Origin: Balneolaceae bacterium
Lineage (GTDB): Bacteria > Bacteroidota > Rhodothermia > Balneolales > Balneolaceae
Assembly: GCA_007131725.1 (NCBI GenBank)
Contig: SLPZ01000073.1
Coordinates: 1-64,000 of the forward strand
Length of the DNA stretch: 64,000 bases
Direction: 5' to 3'
Part shown: one piece after another, positions 8,484 through 17,302 of the stretch
How the letters are laid out: each line of letters starts with the position of its first letter
Numbering within the stretch: position 1 is the stretch's first letter
Translations under genes and position numbers: made by a program
Notes under the pieces: generated by a model
Seen by the model: the letters and a program-made list of their open reading frames with translations, nothing else
Told to the model about the DNA's origin: nothing
Databases searched by the model: none

Positions 8484-9212
8484 ATGACTGATACTTCAAT
8501 ACTTACTGCTCAAAACTTAACGAAAACTTTTAAAAGCGGTGAGCATTCACTGACTGTTCTGAATAACGTATCGTTTTCTTTGGAAAAAGGAATTAGCTGT
8601 GCCATTGTCGGGCCTTCGGGAAGTGGAAAAACCACTCTTTTGGGTCTGTGCGCCGGACTGGACAAACCCACCTCAGGTACTGTAACGCTAAACAGTCGCC
8701 AAATATCCGGTTTTACTGAAGCTCAGCTTTCAAAAATAAGAAACGAACAGATTGGTTTTGTATTTCAATCGTTCCAGCTCATTCCTACTCTTACAGCACT
8801 CGAGAACGTTATGGTTCCGATTGAACTCAGAGGCCTCGCATATAAAAATGTTGAGCAGCGTGCTCTGGACCTGCTCGATAGCGTTGGCCTTGCAGAACGC
8901 ACCCATCATTACCCAAATCAACTGTCAGGCGGCGAGCAGCAGCGCGTGGGGCTTGCACGGGCTTTTATCCATCAACCCGATATTTTGTTTGCTGACGAAC
9001 CCACCGGAAACCTCGACGGTGATACGGGTGCTCAAATTGAGCAGCTTTTGTTTGATTTGAACCGGGAACAAGGCACTACCCTGGTCATTGTAACGCACGA
9101 TAAAGAACTGGCCAGAAAATGCGACCGGATCATCGAACTGAAAAACGGCCAGATTGATTCCGACAGCTATGTAAACACTAAAAAAGAAGACGCCCACCTG
9201 AATATTGCCTGA
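8484..9212 (+). CDS. ybbA: ABC transporter ATP-binding protein YbbA-like (LolD/MacB class)
   Basis: A 242-residue cytoplasmic ATPase. It has Walker A GPSGSGKTT, the signature LSGGEQQRVGLARAF, Walker B ILFADEPTGNLDG and the H-loop VIVTHD. The NLDG and QIGFVFQSFQLIPTLTALENV stretches are typical of the LolD/MacB/FtsE-like subfamily, which works with FtsX-fold permeases and often moves lipids or signals across the envelope instead of importing solutes. Its stop overlaps the start of ybbP (ATGA), and tesA lies divergently upstream. The substrate is unknown; a role with TesA in lipid or ester handling is inferred from context only. Confidence 0.92.
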   Translation: MTDTSILTAQNLTKTFKSGEHSLTVLNNVSFSLEKGISCAIVGPSGSGKTTLLGLCAGLDKPTSGTVTLNSRQISGFTEAQLSKIRNEQIGFVFQSFQLIPTLTALENVMVPIELRGLAYKNVEQRALDLLDSVGLAERTHHYPNQLSGGEQQRVGLARAFIHQPDILFADEPTGNLDGDTGAQIEQLLFDLNREQGTTLVIVTHDKELARKCDRIIELKNGQIDSDSYVNTKKEDAHLNIA

Positions 9213-11764
9213 TGAACTTTTTCCGTGAACTTTTGAAACCATTTACCTGGAAACTTGCCTGGCGGGATGCCAAACCGCAGTGGAAAAGCCTGATGCTCTA
9301 CACATCTTCCATTATTGCAGGTGTGGCTGCACTTGTGGCAATTCTCTCTTTCCGGTCTGATGTACTGCTGACGGTTGACGATCAATCACGCGAATTGCTT
9401 GGCGCCGATCTTGAACTGCGGTCTGGCCAGCCGTTTCCCGATCCTGTCATCGCTTTTGTTGATTCCATTGGCGGCAGCAATGCTACTGCCGTGGAATTTA
9501 ACTCTATGGTGATGTTTAAAAACAGCGGAGCTAACCGGCTGTCGCAGATACGGGCTGTTGACGGGCTATTCCCAATTTATGGCACCATTAAAACGGAACC
9601 GGAAGATGCCGCTGCCAGGTATCAGGCAGAAGAATTTGCACTTGTTGAACAGACCGCTATGCGGCAATTCGGGGCTTCTGTTGGCGACAGTATCCGAGTA
9701 GGAAATATTGATATGGTGATCGGTGGTGCCCTGATCAGCGTACCGGGAGAAGCAGCTGCATTTTCGCTGATTGGCCCGCGAGTTTACATCGCCAAAGGCC
9801 TGCTCGAAGGGTCGGGTTTACTGGATCGCGGCAGCCGGGTGACCTATAAAAAGTATTTTCAGTTCGATTCGGCAGAAACCGCTGAGAGAATTTCCGGTGA
9901 ATTGCGACCGCTTGCCAGGGAACACCGTGTTAGCATTGATACAGTTGAGAGCCGAAAACAGGATTTTGAAGCCATTGTAGATAACCTCACCAAATTTCTT
10001 GGTTTAATCGGTTTTATTGCTCTTCTGCTTGGAGGGCTCGGAGTGGCCAGTGCTATTTATGTTTACATCAGGCGAAAAACTCCCGTGGTGGCAACACTGA
10101 GGTGCCTCGGAATGGAGAAAAATACCATTCTGGCTACTTTCGCCATACAGATTGCGGCACTCGGTTTTATCGGTGCTTTTTTTGGAACCGGGATTGGTAT
10201 CTTTTTACAATTTTATCTCCCCGGCCTGTTTGCCGATCTGCTTCCTTTCGAAATTGTTCAGCAAATATCCCTGCAGGCCATTTCCCTCGGCTTGATTACC
10301 GGCGTATTAATCAGCGTTTTGTTTTCTTTGCTGCCCATCGCGGCCGTTACCACCATTTCTCCCCTGCTAACCCTTCGGAACACAGAATTTTCACCTATTG
10401 GTGCACTCTCAAAACGGGTTAAAACCGCAACAATAGCAGTAACACTTTCCGTGCTGGTATTCATTGTTGGTTATTTGACGGAAAGTTTCATCGCCGCGGC
10501 CATATTTACAATCAGCCTGATACTGTTCGTATTTTTGCTGTGGGGAATGGGTGTCCTGCTCATGATTTTGGTAAAAGGCCTCCGGCTCAAAGCGTTTTCT
10601 TACACAGTGCGGCAGGGTATGGCCAACCTGTTCCGACCCAATAATCAAACAACCATGCTGATTACCACACTTGGGATGGGCATGCTACTGATAGGCACGC
10701 TCTATCTTTCTCAGGATATGCTTCTGCAGCGAATAAATCTTCAACTGGGAGATGACACACCCGATGTGGTGTTTTATGACATTCAGACCGACCAAAATGA
10801 AGGTCTGATCAAAACTGTTGAAGAGAATGGCGGCACCCTGCTCCAGAATGTGCCTATTGTATCCATGCGCCTTTCAGAGCGAAAAGGACAATCCATTCGC
10901 GAAGCGCGTGAAGACACAACCGTTCAGATCAGTAGATGGGCGCTCTCCCGTGAGTATCGCGTAACCTACCGCGATTATTTGACGGAATCGGAAACCATCA
11001 CCGAGGGGGAGTGGATTGCCGAATCTGACGGGATAGAATCGGTTGTGCCTATTTCCGTTGCCCCACAAATCATGGAAGAGCTGCAGTTGGAGCTTGGCGA
11101 CAGCCTCACCTTTGATGTGCAGGGCGTACCGGTTCAAACCAGGGTGGCCAGTGTGCGCGAAGTGGATTTTCAGCGGCCGGAACCCAACTTCTTTGTACTG
11201 TTCCCCGCCGGGGTGCTGGAGGCTGCTCCCCAGTTTTATGCAGCCACTGTATTAACTCAAAGCCGGGACCACTCACTGGAAATACAGCAGGCAGTTGTAA
11301 CCGATTTTCCCAACATTTCCGCCATCGATATTTCCGTTGCATTGAGCAGTGTACGCGAATTTTTGGATAAGATTTCACTGGCCATTCAGTTTATGGCCCT
11401 GTTCAGCATTTTCACCGGATTTATTGTACTGGCCAGTTCCATTACCATCAGCCGCAGGCAGCGTACCAAAGAGTCGGTTTTACTGAGAACACTGGGTGCG
11501 GAAAAATCACAAATCGGCTCCATTCAAACCATTGAATACGCCTTGCTGGGATTTTTATCAAGCCTGGCCGGATTGCTTCTTGCATTTGCAGCAAGCTGGG
11601 GACTGGCTTATTTTTACTTCGACCTGGCCTTCGTTCCCGATGTGTTCACACTTACGGCCATCACTCTTATTATTATGTTCACCGCTATTGCCATCGGCTG
11701 GAGCGGAAGCCGCCACATTTTCAAACATTCGCCGCTTGAAATTTTGCGGTTAGAAACGAATTAA
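9212..11764 (+). CDS. ybbP: FtsX-like ABC permease YbbP
   Basis: An 850-residue permease with two FtsX units. There is a transmembrane helix near residues 28-47, a large periplasmic domain, then three helices around 260-390 (FLGLIGFIALLLGGLGVASAI). A central helix pair follows near 410-450. A second periplasmic region comes next, then the last FtsX unit near 715-845 (IQFMALFSIFTGFIVLASSI). Length and order match YbbP-type permeases, which form MacB-like complexes with an ATPase such as YbbA. The gene is translationally coupled to ybbA by an ATGA overlap. No substrate can be deduced. Confidence 0.9.
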   Translation: MNFFRELLKPFTWKLAWRDAKPQWKSLMLYTSSIIAGVAALVAILSFRSDVLLTVDDQSRELLGADLELRSGQPFPDPVIAFVDSIGGSNATAVEFNSMVMFKNSGANRLSQIRAVDGLFPIYGTIKTEPEDAAARYQAEEFALVEQTAMRQFGASVGDSIRVGNIDMVIGGALISVPGEAAAFSLIGPRVYIAKGLLEGSGLLDRGSRVTYKKYFQFDSAETAERISGELRPLAREHRVSIDTVESRKQDFEAIVDNLTKFLGLIGFIALLLGGLGVASAIYVYIRRKTPVVATLRCLGMEKNTILATFAIQIAALGFIGAFFGTGIGIFLQFYLPGLFADLLPFEIVQQISLQAISLGLITGVLISVLFSLLPIAAVTTISPLLTLRNTEFSPIGALSKRVKTATIAVTLSVLVFIVGYLTESFIAAAIFTISLILFVFLLWGMGVLLMILVKGLRLKAFSYTVRQGMANLFRPNNQTTMLITTLGMGMLLIGTLYLSQDMLLQRINLQLGDDTPDVVFYDIQTDQNEGLIKTVEENGGTLLQNVPIVSMRLSERKGQSIREAREDTTVQISRWALSREYRVTYRDYLTESETITEGEWIAESDGIESVVPISVAPQIMEELQLELGDSLTFDVQGVPVQTRVASVREVDFQRPEPNFFVLFPAGVLEAAPQFYAATVLTQSRDHSLEIQQAVVTDFPNISAIDISVALSSVREFLDKISLAIQFMALFSIFTGFIVLASSITISRRQRTKESVLLRTLGAEKSQIGSIQTIEYALLGFLSSLAGLLLAFAASWGLAYFYFDLAFVPDVFTLTAITLIIMFTAIAIGWSGSRHIFKHSPLEILRLETN

Positions 11765-11775
11765 ATATCTATTTT

Positions 11776-11952
11776 ATGACCTCAAACCAAACCGTCTGGC
11801 TGATTTCAATAATCATCTTGCTGGTTTGCCTGTTGCTTGCATTGATTTTATACATTTATACCGGGCACATATTCATCGCCATTTTAATTGCCCCGCCGCT
11901 CATTCACTGGATTTTAAAAAAACGACAAAAAGAGCAGAATCGGCGATATTGA
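11776..11952 (+). CDS. Small 58-residue two-helix membrane protein
   Basis: A short frame 11 bp after the ybbP stop, starting at the ATG at 11776. It contains two hydrophobic segments (VWLISIIILLVCLLLALILYIY and HIFIAILIAPPLIHWI) and a basic tail (LKKRQKEQNRRY). The composition is that of a real small inner-membrane protein with a positive-inside C-terminus, unlike chance frames. It may be the last gene of the ybbA-ybbP transcript. I do not recognise a family. Confidence 0.55.
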   Translation: MTSNQTVWLISIIILLVCLLLALILYIYTGHIFIAILIAPPLIHWILKKRQKEQNRRY

Positions 11953-12104
11953 AATATTCATGATCTGTACCTCAATAACTGCCAGTAATTCGGCAAAATC
12001 AATATTTAAGACTTTTCTGTCTGTTTACGTTTAGGATTATTTTAGGCAAATTGCATATACAGATAAAAGACAAATTTACCCTTAACCAATAATAGACCAA
12101 AGCC

Positions 12105-12974
12105 ATGAAAATTCTGGTTCCCATTGACTTCTCCGAACGCAGCAAGAAGGCACTTCAGGTTGCCGATAAATTTGCAATCCTGTTTAAAGGAACAGTAACG
12201 CCTTTTTACTCGCATCTTCCCATATCAGAATTGGATGAGCCTTATGCGCTGGGAATGAGTACCAAGATGTACCAAAAGTTTGAGGATCTTGAAAAAACAC
12301 TGGTTGACAGAGTGAAAGAAATTGCCGGTGAAAATGTAAGGCAGGAATACCTTGGCGACCCGGTTGTTGTGATGGGAAACGCAGCGCAGGGTATTATTGA
12401 TGCATCCGAGGATTTCGATTATGTGATAATGAGCAGCCACGGCCGAACCGGGTTTTCAAGGTTCTTGCTTGGTTCTGTTTCAGAAAAAGTTCTGCGCCTT
12501 TGCAACAAGCCGGTTATGATTGTTGAAAACGAATCTGATGTAGATGATTTCAAAAAAATTCTTATCACAACCGACTTTTCAGAAAATTCTGCTGAAGCTT
12601 TTCCCTATGCAATTGAAATTGCAAAAGCCACAAAAGCAGAAGTGGATTTGGTTCACATCCTGAGTTTCGACCAGTTCGAGGATGAAGAGAAAGACCTCTC
12701 TCTCAGAAAAATCAGGGAGGAACGCCTGAAACTGCTTAAAAAAGAGCACTTCAACGAAATTTCAGATCAAATAAAACACAAAGTAATTGTTTCTCAGGAT
12801 TCTCCCCACGAGGCGATTTATAATCACGTTAAAGAAAATCCATACAATCTTGTTGTGATGGCCACGGTGGGCAGAACCGGTATTAATTACCTGATGATGG
12901 GAAGCACTACGGCCAATGTGGTGCGGCATATTAAAACGGCTGTACTCAGTGTAAATCCAAAAAAGGCCATATAA
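12105..12974 (+). CDS. Tandem universal stress protein (two UspA domains)
   Basis: A 289-residue cytoplasmic protein with two Usp domains, residues 1-142 and 147-289. Each starts with the typical strand (MKILVPIDFSERSKKAL; ILITTDFSENSAEAF). Each ends with the nucleotide-binding pattern: SSHGRTGFSRFLLGSVSEKV in the first, and GRTGINYLMMGSTTANVV in the second. The GxxG-9x-G(S/T) pattern suggests ATP binding in both. Usp proteins are induced under starvation or stress, but their output is poorly known. It stands alone, followed by a family 1 repeat and a terminator. Confidence 0.93.
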   Translation: MKILVPIDFSERSKKALQVADKFAILFKGTVTPFYSHLPISELDEPYALGMSTKMYQKFEDLEKTLVDRVKEIAGENVRQEYLGDPVVVMGNAAQGIIDASEDFDYVIMSSHGRTGFSRFLLGSVSEKVLRLCNKPVMIVENESDVDDFKKILITTDFSENSAEAFPYAIEIAKATKAEVDLVHILSFDQFEDEEKDLSLRKIREERLKLLKKEHFNEISDQIKHKVIVSQDSPHEAIYNHVKENPYNLVVMATVGRTGINYLMMGSTTANVVRHIKTAVLSVNPKKAI

Positions 12975-13008
12975 CCTGAGGCCGATCTAATTTTCCGAAA
13001 AAGCGACT

Positions 13009-13225
13009 GAGGCTGAATAAAAAAGGCGCTCAAAAAGGTTAATAATCATCGGACCCAAATTGACCGAAAGGGATAGGTTGCATCTCCTGTTTTATCAAAA
13101 AGAGGAGATTTCACTCCGCTATCGCTATGTATTCAAAAAATGAGCGCATCAAGCCAGCCTGCTCCCGAACGCTTTCGGGATCCGGTAGGCAGGTGCGGTA
13201 TGACGCCAATTTTATTGGATGGACT
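13009..13225. repeat. MITE-like palindromic repeat, family 1 copy 3 (degenerate)
   Basis: A longer, diverged copy that keeps gaggctgaataa at the left, gcatctcctgttttatcaaa in the middle and tatgacgcc...ttggatggactc at the right. It carries an extra hairpin near 13170-13185 (cccgaacgctttcggga) flanked by gcctgct/aggcagg. It fills most of the 360-bp gap after the Usp gene. Confidence 0.65.
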
Positions 13226-13280
13226 CTCTTTATTTTCACGATAGATAAATTTTTTGTCTATGCAGATTCAAAATAAAAAA

Positions 13281-13306
13281 GCCACGTTATAGGTCTATAA
13301 CGTGGC
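13281..13306 (-). terminator. Intrinsic terminator of the beta-barrel gene
   Basis: The stem gccacgttata/tataacgtggc is followed by a T-run on the minus strand. It is 29 bp beyond the stop at 13335. On the plus strand only ttta follows, so it is mainly a minus-strand terminator. Confidence 0.85.
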
Positions 13307-13334
13307 TTTAATGGTTTACCAATAAAAAAACGGA

Positions 13335-14879
13335 TCAAAAGATAACTTTTAAAGTACCCAATAAGTTCCATCTTTCTACAGAACGGTCTGCAACTTCCGA
13401 ACGGAATGAAATCCCGGGTAAATTATCCGGCAGTGGTGAGTAATCGTACTGTGCATAATCGTACACTGCTGATACCTCATCCCAGACTGTGTATTGTCCT
13501 GCAAATTCGAACCGGATATTTTCTGAAAGCGAAATACCCGCTCCAAATGCAAATATGTTTTTGTGATCGTCACCGTCTACAAATCGGCTGGGTATGTGGC
13601 TGTATCCGCCCCGAAAGGATAATTGAGGGCTGATATCGTAAGAAACTCCACCCCTGAAACTCCAAACCGACCGGAAGTTTTCAGCAATAAAATCATTTTC
13701 GGCCATCTCATCTTCAAACAGGCTTCCATCCCTGAAATCGATGCGTGTTTTTGCATAGTCCTGATAGTCAACTGCTAAAGACGCCGAAAAATTGTTCAGG
13801 TCATGAATTGCAGCTCCGATGGATGTTCTGGACGGGGTTTGAACTCGATACCGAAATTCGAATGCTTCATCATCCTCAAATTCAACTCCGTTGTCAAACG
13901 TGGATATGATTCGGGCATCAAAATCTTCATCCACATTCAGCCTTGACCCTCTCTCGTGGCTGACACCAACATTAAAAAAATCGGTTAAACGATACACCAA
14001 CCCGCCTCTGACCTTTACGTTATGAAATGTGCTTTTTACCCGGTCTTCAAGAATGATGTTGTCGATATCGGTATCACCAACACCATCACCGCTGCTGTCA
14101 ATTAAATCACCATCGTAATCGTTAAATTCGTCCACTTCCTGGAATAATCTGTCGTAATCAAACCGGCCTGTGGTAATACCCACACTCGCACCAATCATCA
14201 GATTTTCCTGAAATTCCGTAGCTACAAACATGGTATATTCTCCGGTTCGCCCCCGCTGGATAATTTCACCCTGCTGGCGGATTCCCAGGAAATCGCCAAA
14301 TCGGTCAAATCCAATTCTTAAGATAGATTCGTCCCAGTCTTCAAACTCATCACCAAAATCAGTGGCAAATGTGTTGTATGCAATATCCTGGTATGGTGAG
14401 CCATCGTACTTAAATTTGTCGGTGATGGTGCTATTTTCGTTTCTGGCCCTGAAACCAAGCGCTCTGTTATAAACCGAATGTTGTGTATATCCCGCACCCA
14501 TCACAAAGCTGCCGCGGATGGTAGGGTACTTATACAAAAATCCGATATTGGAGATTCCTCCCTGATTATCATCAAGAACTCTTGACTGGCCAAGAAATAA
14601 AGCATCTTCTTCAACATTTCGGTAATTCAACCCGAAATCCATAAAACTCTTTTGAAACAGCGCCATACTCGCAGGATTGTCAATAACCGAACCAAAACTT
14701 GCAGGAAACGCTGTTCCAGGCATTACTACAGATAAGGGATCATTAGAAGCCCCTTGTTCCGTAAAAAGAGTGGACTGGTAGCTGTATAACAATGCATTGT
14801 TGGGATTGGTCTGGGCATGAGCCTGGTTGAAACCGAGAAACAGTGCCAGCAGTAATAAAATCTTTAATAACCTACGCAT
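13335..14879 (-). CDS. Outer-membrane beta-barrel protein, OmpP1/FadL-like
   Basis: A 514-residue exported protein. The start is set at the ATG at 14879, because AGGAG lies 6 nt upstream; an in-frame start nine codons earlier would place that site inside the gene. Residues 1-23 are a signal peptide (RLLKILLLLALFLGFNQAHAQ). The sequence alternates polar and aromatic residues with Gly/Asp turns throughout. SVIDNPASMALFQKSFMDFGLNYR near the N-terminus resembles the NPA motif of FadL/OmpP1 proteins, and ISLSENIRFEFAGQYTVW and LGTLKVIF near the end are barrel strands. FadL-type proteins transport hydrophobic compounds; here that is inferred from fold only. A hallmark Asp-rich loop (DYDGDLIDSSGDGVGDTDID, about residue 240) may bind calcium. 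Confidence 0.8.
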   Translation of the reverse strand: MRRLLKILLLLALFLGFNQAHAQTNPNNALLYSYQSTLFTEQGASNDPLSVVMPGTAFPASFGSVIDNPASMALFQKSFMDFGLNYRNVEEDALFLGQSRVLDDNQGGISNIGFLYKYPTIRGSFVMGAGYTQHSVYNRALGFRARNENSTITDKFKYDGSPYQDIAYNTFATDFGDEFEDWDESILRIGFDRFGDFLGIRQQGEIIQRGRTGEYTMFVATEFQENLMIGASVGITTGRFDYDRLFQEVDEFNDYDGDLIDSSGDGVGDTDIDNIILEDRVKSTFHNVKVRGGLVYRLTDFFNVGVSHERGSRLNVDEDFDARIISTFDNGVEFEDDEAFEFRYRVQTPSRTSIGAAIHDLNNFSASLAVDYQDYAKTRIDFRDGSLFEDEMAENDFIAENFRSVWSFRGGVSYDISPQLSFRGGYSHIPSRFVDGDDHKNIFAFGAGISLSENIRFEFAGQYTVWDEVSAVYDYAQYDYSPLPDNLPGISFRSEVADRSVERWNLLGTLKVIF

Positions 14880-14944
14880 ACTTCTCCTGTATTTTGTACA
14901 AACCAATTGATTTTAGATGATATTTTTTCAGGCTTTATTTTCTG

Positions 14945-16558
14945 TCAGTTTCTGCTTCTTGAACCTGAAGAGGAAGCCCGGCTATTTGATGAACTTCTTG
15001 TTGATCTGACAGTTGAACGTGAATTGTTGCTCGACCTGCTGGACCGAACCGTTGAACGGTTGTTGCTGTTCGAACTTCTGCGAGTAACCGAAGACGATCT
15101 CGATGAGCTCGAACGGGTAGTTCGCTGTACGGTACCGCTGTTATTTACAACACTTCTTACAACACTATTTACAATGCTGCTCCGCGAGCTGCTGTTAGAA
15201 CTGGATGAAACCCGTCCTGTTTGTCTGTTATTAGTTGATTGTGAACTAACAACTCTTTCTCTGATATTACGAACGGCCTGTTGCTGGCTTGTTGATGGCC
15301 CCTGGAAAGAAGCTGTTCTCTGCTGAGATGAATTTGAGCTTCTCACAGCAGATGAACGCTGATTATTGTTTGTTGCTGCACGGTTTACGCTGCTTGTGCT
15401 TCGGTTTGTAGAACGGTTCACAGTTCCGCTGCTTCGTGTGGTAGTATTGCTTCGGTTAACCGCACCAGAACTTCGGTTGGTTGTTGTTCTTCTGTTTACA
15501 CTGGTGCCGCTGCTCCTGTTAGTTGTTGTGCTTCTGTTTACATTGCCACTGCTGCGGTTATTGGAACTACTTCGGTTTACACTACCGCTACTGCGATTTG
15601 TGGAACTACTACGGTTTACACTACCACTGCTTCGGTTTGTGGAACTGCTTCGATTTACAGATCCCGAACTGCGGTTCGTATTTGAACCTCTGTTTACAGA
15701 TCCGCTGCTTCTGGTTGTAGAGCTGCCACGATTTACTGTACCCCGGTTTGTGTTGCCGCTCGTGGATCGATTCCGCACAGTTGAACCGGAAGACCTTGTT
15801 CTGTTCACCGTACTGCTTCGATTCACCTGTTGACTTCTTGCTGATGAACGTACATCACTGCGGGTACGTGTGGCGGTATTTACTCTCGCATCACTTCGGG
15901 TAGTTCTGTTTACTGTGCTGGCGCCACGTGTTGTCAAACCTGTGGTTCTCGGCCCGTACGTACGCACTGCGCGGGTTGATCTTGTTCCCGTTAGATAAGC
16001 ATATCCAAAGTATGGACGGGTATATCCATAATGGTAACCATAATAGTGTCTGTGGAACGGAAATACCGTGTATGGTCCAAATCCATAGTAGTGGTAGTAT
16101 GGCCTGTGCCATCCGTAATGGAATCCGAAACCAAAATGCCATCTCGGAGATCTATAATATGTATATGGGTGATAAAAGGAATAGAAGAACGGATCGTAGT
16201 AGAAGTGGCTTCTACCGAAATAATAATGATTATGGACAATTGCTCGTCTTGCATGCCTGTTATGTGCAAGAGTTGCACCATAGTTCAGATACCATTGTTT
16301 GGCTTCATAATCTTTAAAATAGTAGGACTCTGCGTCTGCCCAGCCATCTTCATAGCCAAGTGCATAATCCTCTTCATTTACAATTTCATCTGCACGATCC
16401 TGAACTGCCTGCTGTCCGGAAGCTGCACGGTCTGCTGCCACTCGTTCAGCAGCACTCGGATATCTGTCTTCAAGGGTTTCCAATTGGGTATAGCATCCTG
16501 TCATCAGAAACGCCAGTACTGTAAGTATAATCGAGTAATTTGTTATATGTGATCTCAT
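14945..16558 (-). CDS. Lipoprotein with Tyr/His-rich domain and long Arg/Ser/Asn repeat tail
   Basis: A 537-residue protein preceded by a strong GGAGG. It has a lipoprotein signal ending LAFLMTGC (Cys22). Residues 25-95 are acidic and helical. Residues 100-190 are extraordinarily rich in Tyr, His and Phe (HYYFGRSHFYYDPFFYSFYH). Residues 200-537 are almost only Arg, Ser, Asn, Thr and Val, with about eight 13-residue tandem units of the type SGSVNRSSSTNR between 272 and 390. The mature protein is very basic and probably disordered. It may be a surface or adhesive protein, or may bind an acidic partner such as polysaccharide or DNA; this is inference. I recognise no family. Antisense frames here are Leu-rich artefacts. 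Confidence 0.8.
   Translation of the reverse strand: MRSHITNYSIILTVLAFLMTGCYTQLETLEDRYPSAAERVAADRAASGQQAVQDRADEIVNEEDYALGYEDGWADAESYYFKDYEAKQWYLNYGATLAHNRHARRAIVHNHYYFGRSHFYYDPFFYSFYHPYTYYRSPRWHFGFGFHYGWHRPYYHYYGFGPYTVFPFHRHYYGYHYGYTRPYFGYAYLTGTRSTRAVRTYGPRTTGLTTRGASTVNRTTRSDARVNTATRTRSDVRSSARSQQVNRSSTVNRTRSSGSTVRNRSTSGNTNRGTVNRGSSTTRSSGSVNRGSNTNRSSGSVNRSSSTNRSSGSVNRSSSTNRSSGSVNRSSSNNRSSGNVNRSTTTNRSSGTSVNRRTTTNRSSGAVNRSNTTTRSSGTVNRSTNRSTSSVNRAATNNNQRSSAVRSSNSSQQRTASFQGPSTSQQQAVRNIRERVVSSQSTNNRQTGRVSSSSNSSSRSSIVNSVVRSVVNNSGTVQRTTRSSSSRSSSVTRRSSNSNNRSTVRSSRSSNNSRSTVRSTRSSSNSRASSSGSRSRN
15389..15745 (-). repeat. Tandem 39-bp coding repeats (13-residue unit)
   Basis: About eight to nine imperfect 39-bp units encode SGxVNRxxxTNRS. 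Adjacent units are highly alike, and unit differences are mostly Ser/Thr/Asn swaps. Such arrays can change length by slippage. Confidence 0.85.
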
Positions 16559-16660
16559 AATAGCCTCCGGGCTTTCTGTGTACCTTTAAGTATCCACAAG
16601 TAAAATATCAATTAAATCAATAAAACCACATCACATAATCATGTGATTACCGGTATTGCA

Positions 16661-17293
16661 TCAAATCTCACCACGAAGTGATTTTGCAATTACCTCGGCT
16701 TTAGAGTTAACGTGTAATTTCTTATAAATGTTTCGTATGTGTGCCCTCACGGTATCAATTGATATATCAAACCGATCGGCAATTAATTTGTAGCTCAGGC
16801 CATCTACAAGGCCGTTTACAATATCCTGCTCTCTTGCCGTTAAATCGCTTTCCGGCTTTTTTTGAGGTTCCTGTGTGCCAAAAAATTCAATAACCTTGCG
16901 GGCAATTTGCGGAGACATCGGGGCTCCTCCCTCTACCAGGTTTTCTATTGATGTTTTGATCTCCGGCAAAGTTGTGTGTTTTAACAAATAACCGGATGCA
17001 CCGGCACACAATGAATCAAAAATTTTATGCGAATCATGGTAAATAGTGAGCATGATGATTTCTATTTCCGGAAATTCTTTTTTGATGATTCCTATCCCCT
17101 CAATACCCGACATTCCCGGTAATTGAATATCCATTAACATCACATCAGGCGGGTCGTGCTCTTTTAAATGCTCAAGCATCTCCTCTACTGAATCTACAGC
17201 GGTTTTGCAGCTCATATTGTCCTGCATATCTAAATATCGCTGGATCAAATTTCTTATTTTTACATTGTCTTCAACTATTCCTATTTCAATCAT
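16661..17293 (-). CDS. NarL/LuxR-type response regulator
   Basis: A two-domain regulator of 210 residues from the ATG at 17293. A GTG start three codons upstream directly follows the kinase stop, but an AGGTG before the ATG favours the ATG. The receiver domain starts IEIGIVEDN and has phospho-acceptor Asp55 in VMLMDIQLPGMSG. The LuxR helix-turn-helix is near the C-terminus (LTAREQDIVNGLVDGLSYKLIADRFDIS, split here by eye), with the recognition part TVRAHIRNIYKKL. Phosphorylation by the adjacent kinase should activate DNA binding. Targets are unknown; the repeat lipoprotein immediately downstream is a candidate by position. Confidence 0.92.
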   Translation of the reverse strand: MIEIGIVEDNVKIRNLIQRYLDMQDNMSCKTAVDSVEEMLEHLKEHDPPDVMLMDIQLPGMSGIEGIGIIKKEFPEIEIIMLTIYHDSHKIFDSLCAGASGYLLKHTTLPEIKTSIENLVEGGAPMSPQIARKVIEFFGTQEPQKKPESDLTAREQDIVNGLVDGLSYKLIADRFDISIDTVRAHIRNIYKKLHVNSKAEVIAKSLRGEI

Positions 17294-17302
17294 GGCTGGC
17301 AC

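Noticed and set aside
14907-15833. Leu/Val-rich plus-strand frames opposite the repeat lipoprotein
   Set aside because: They mirror the Arg/Ser/Asn repeats of the real minus-strand gene, which has a lipobox and strong GGAGG.
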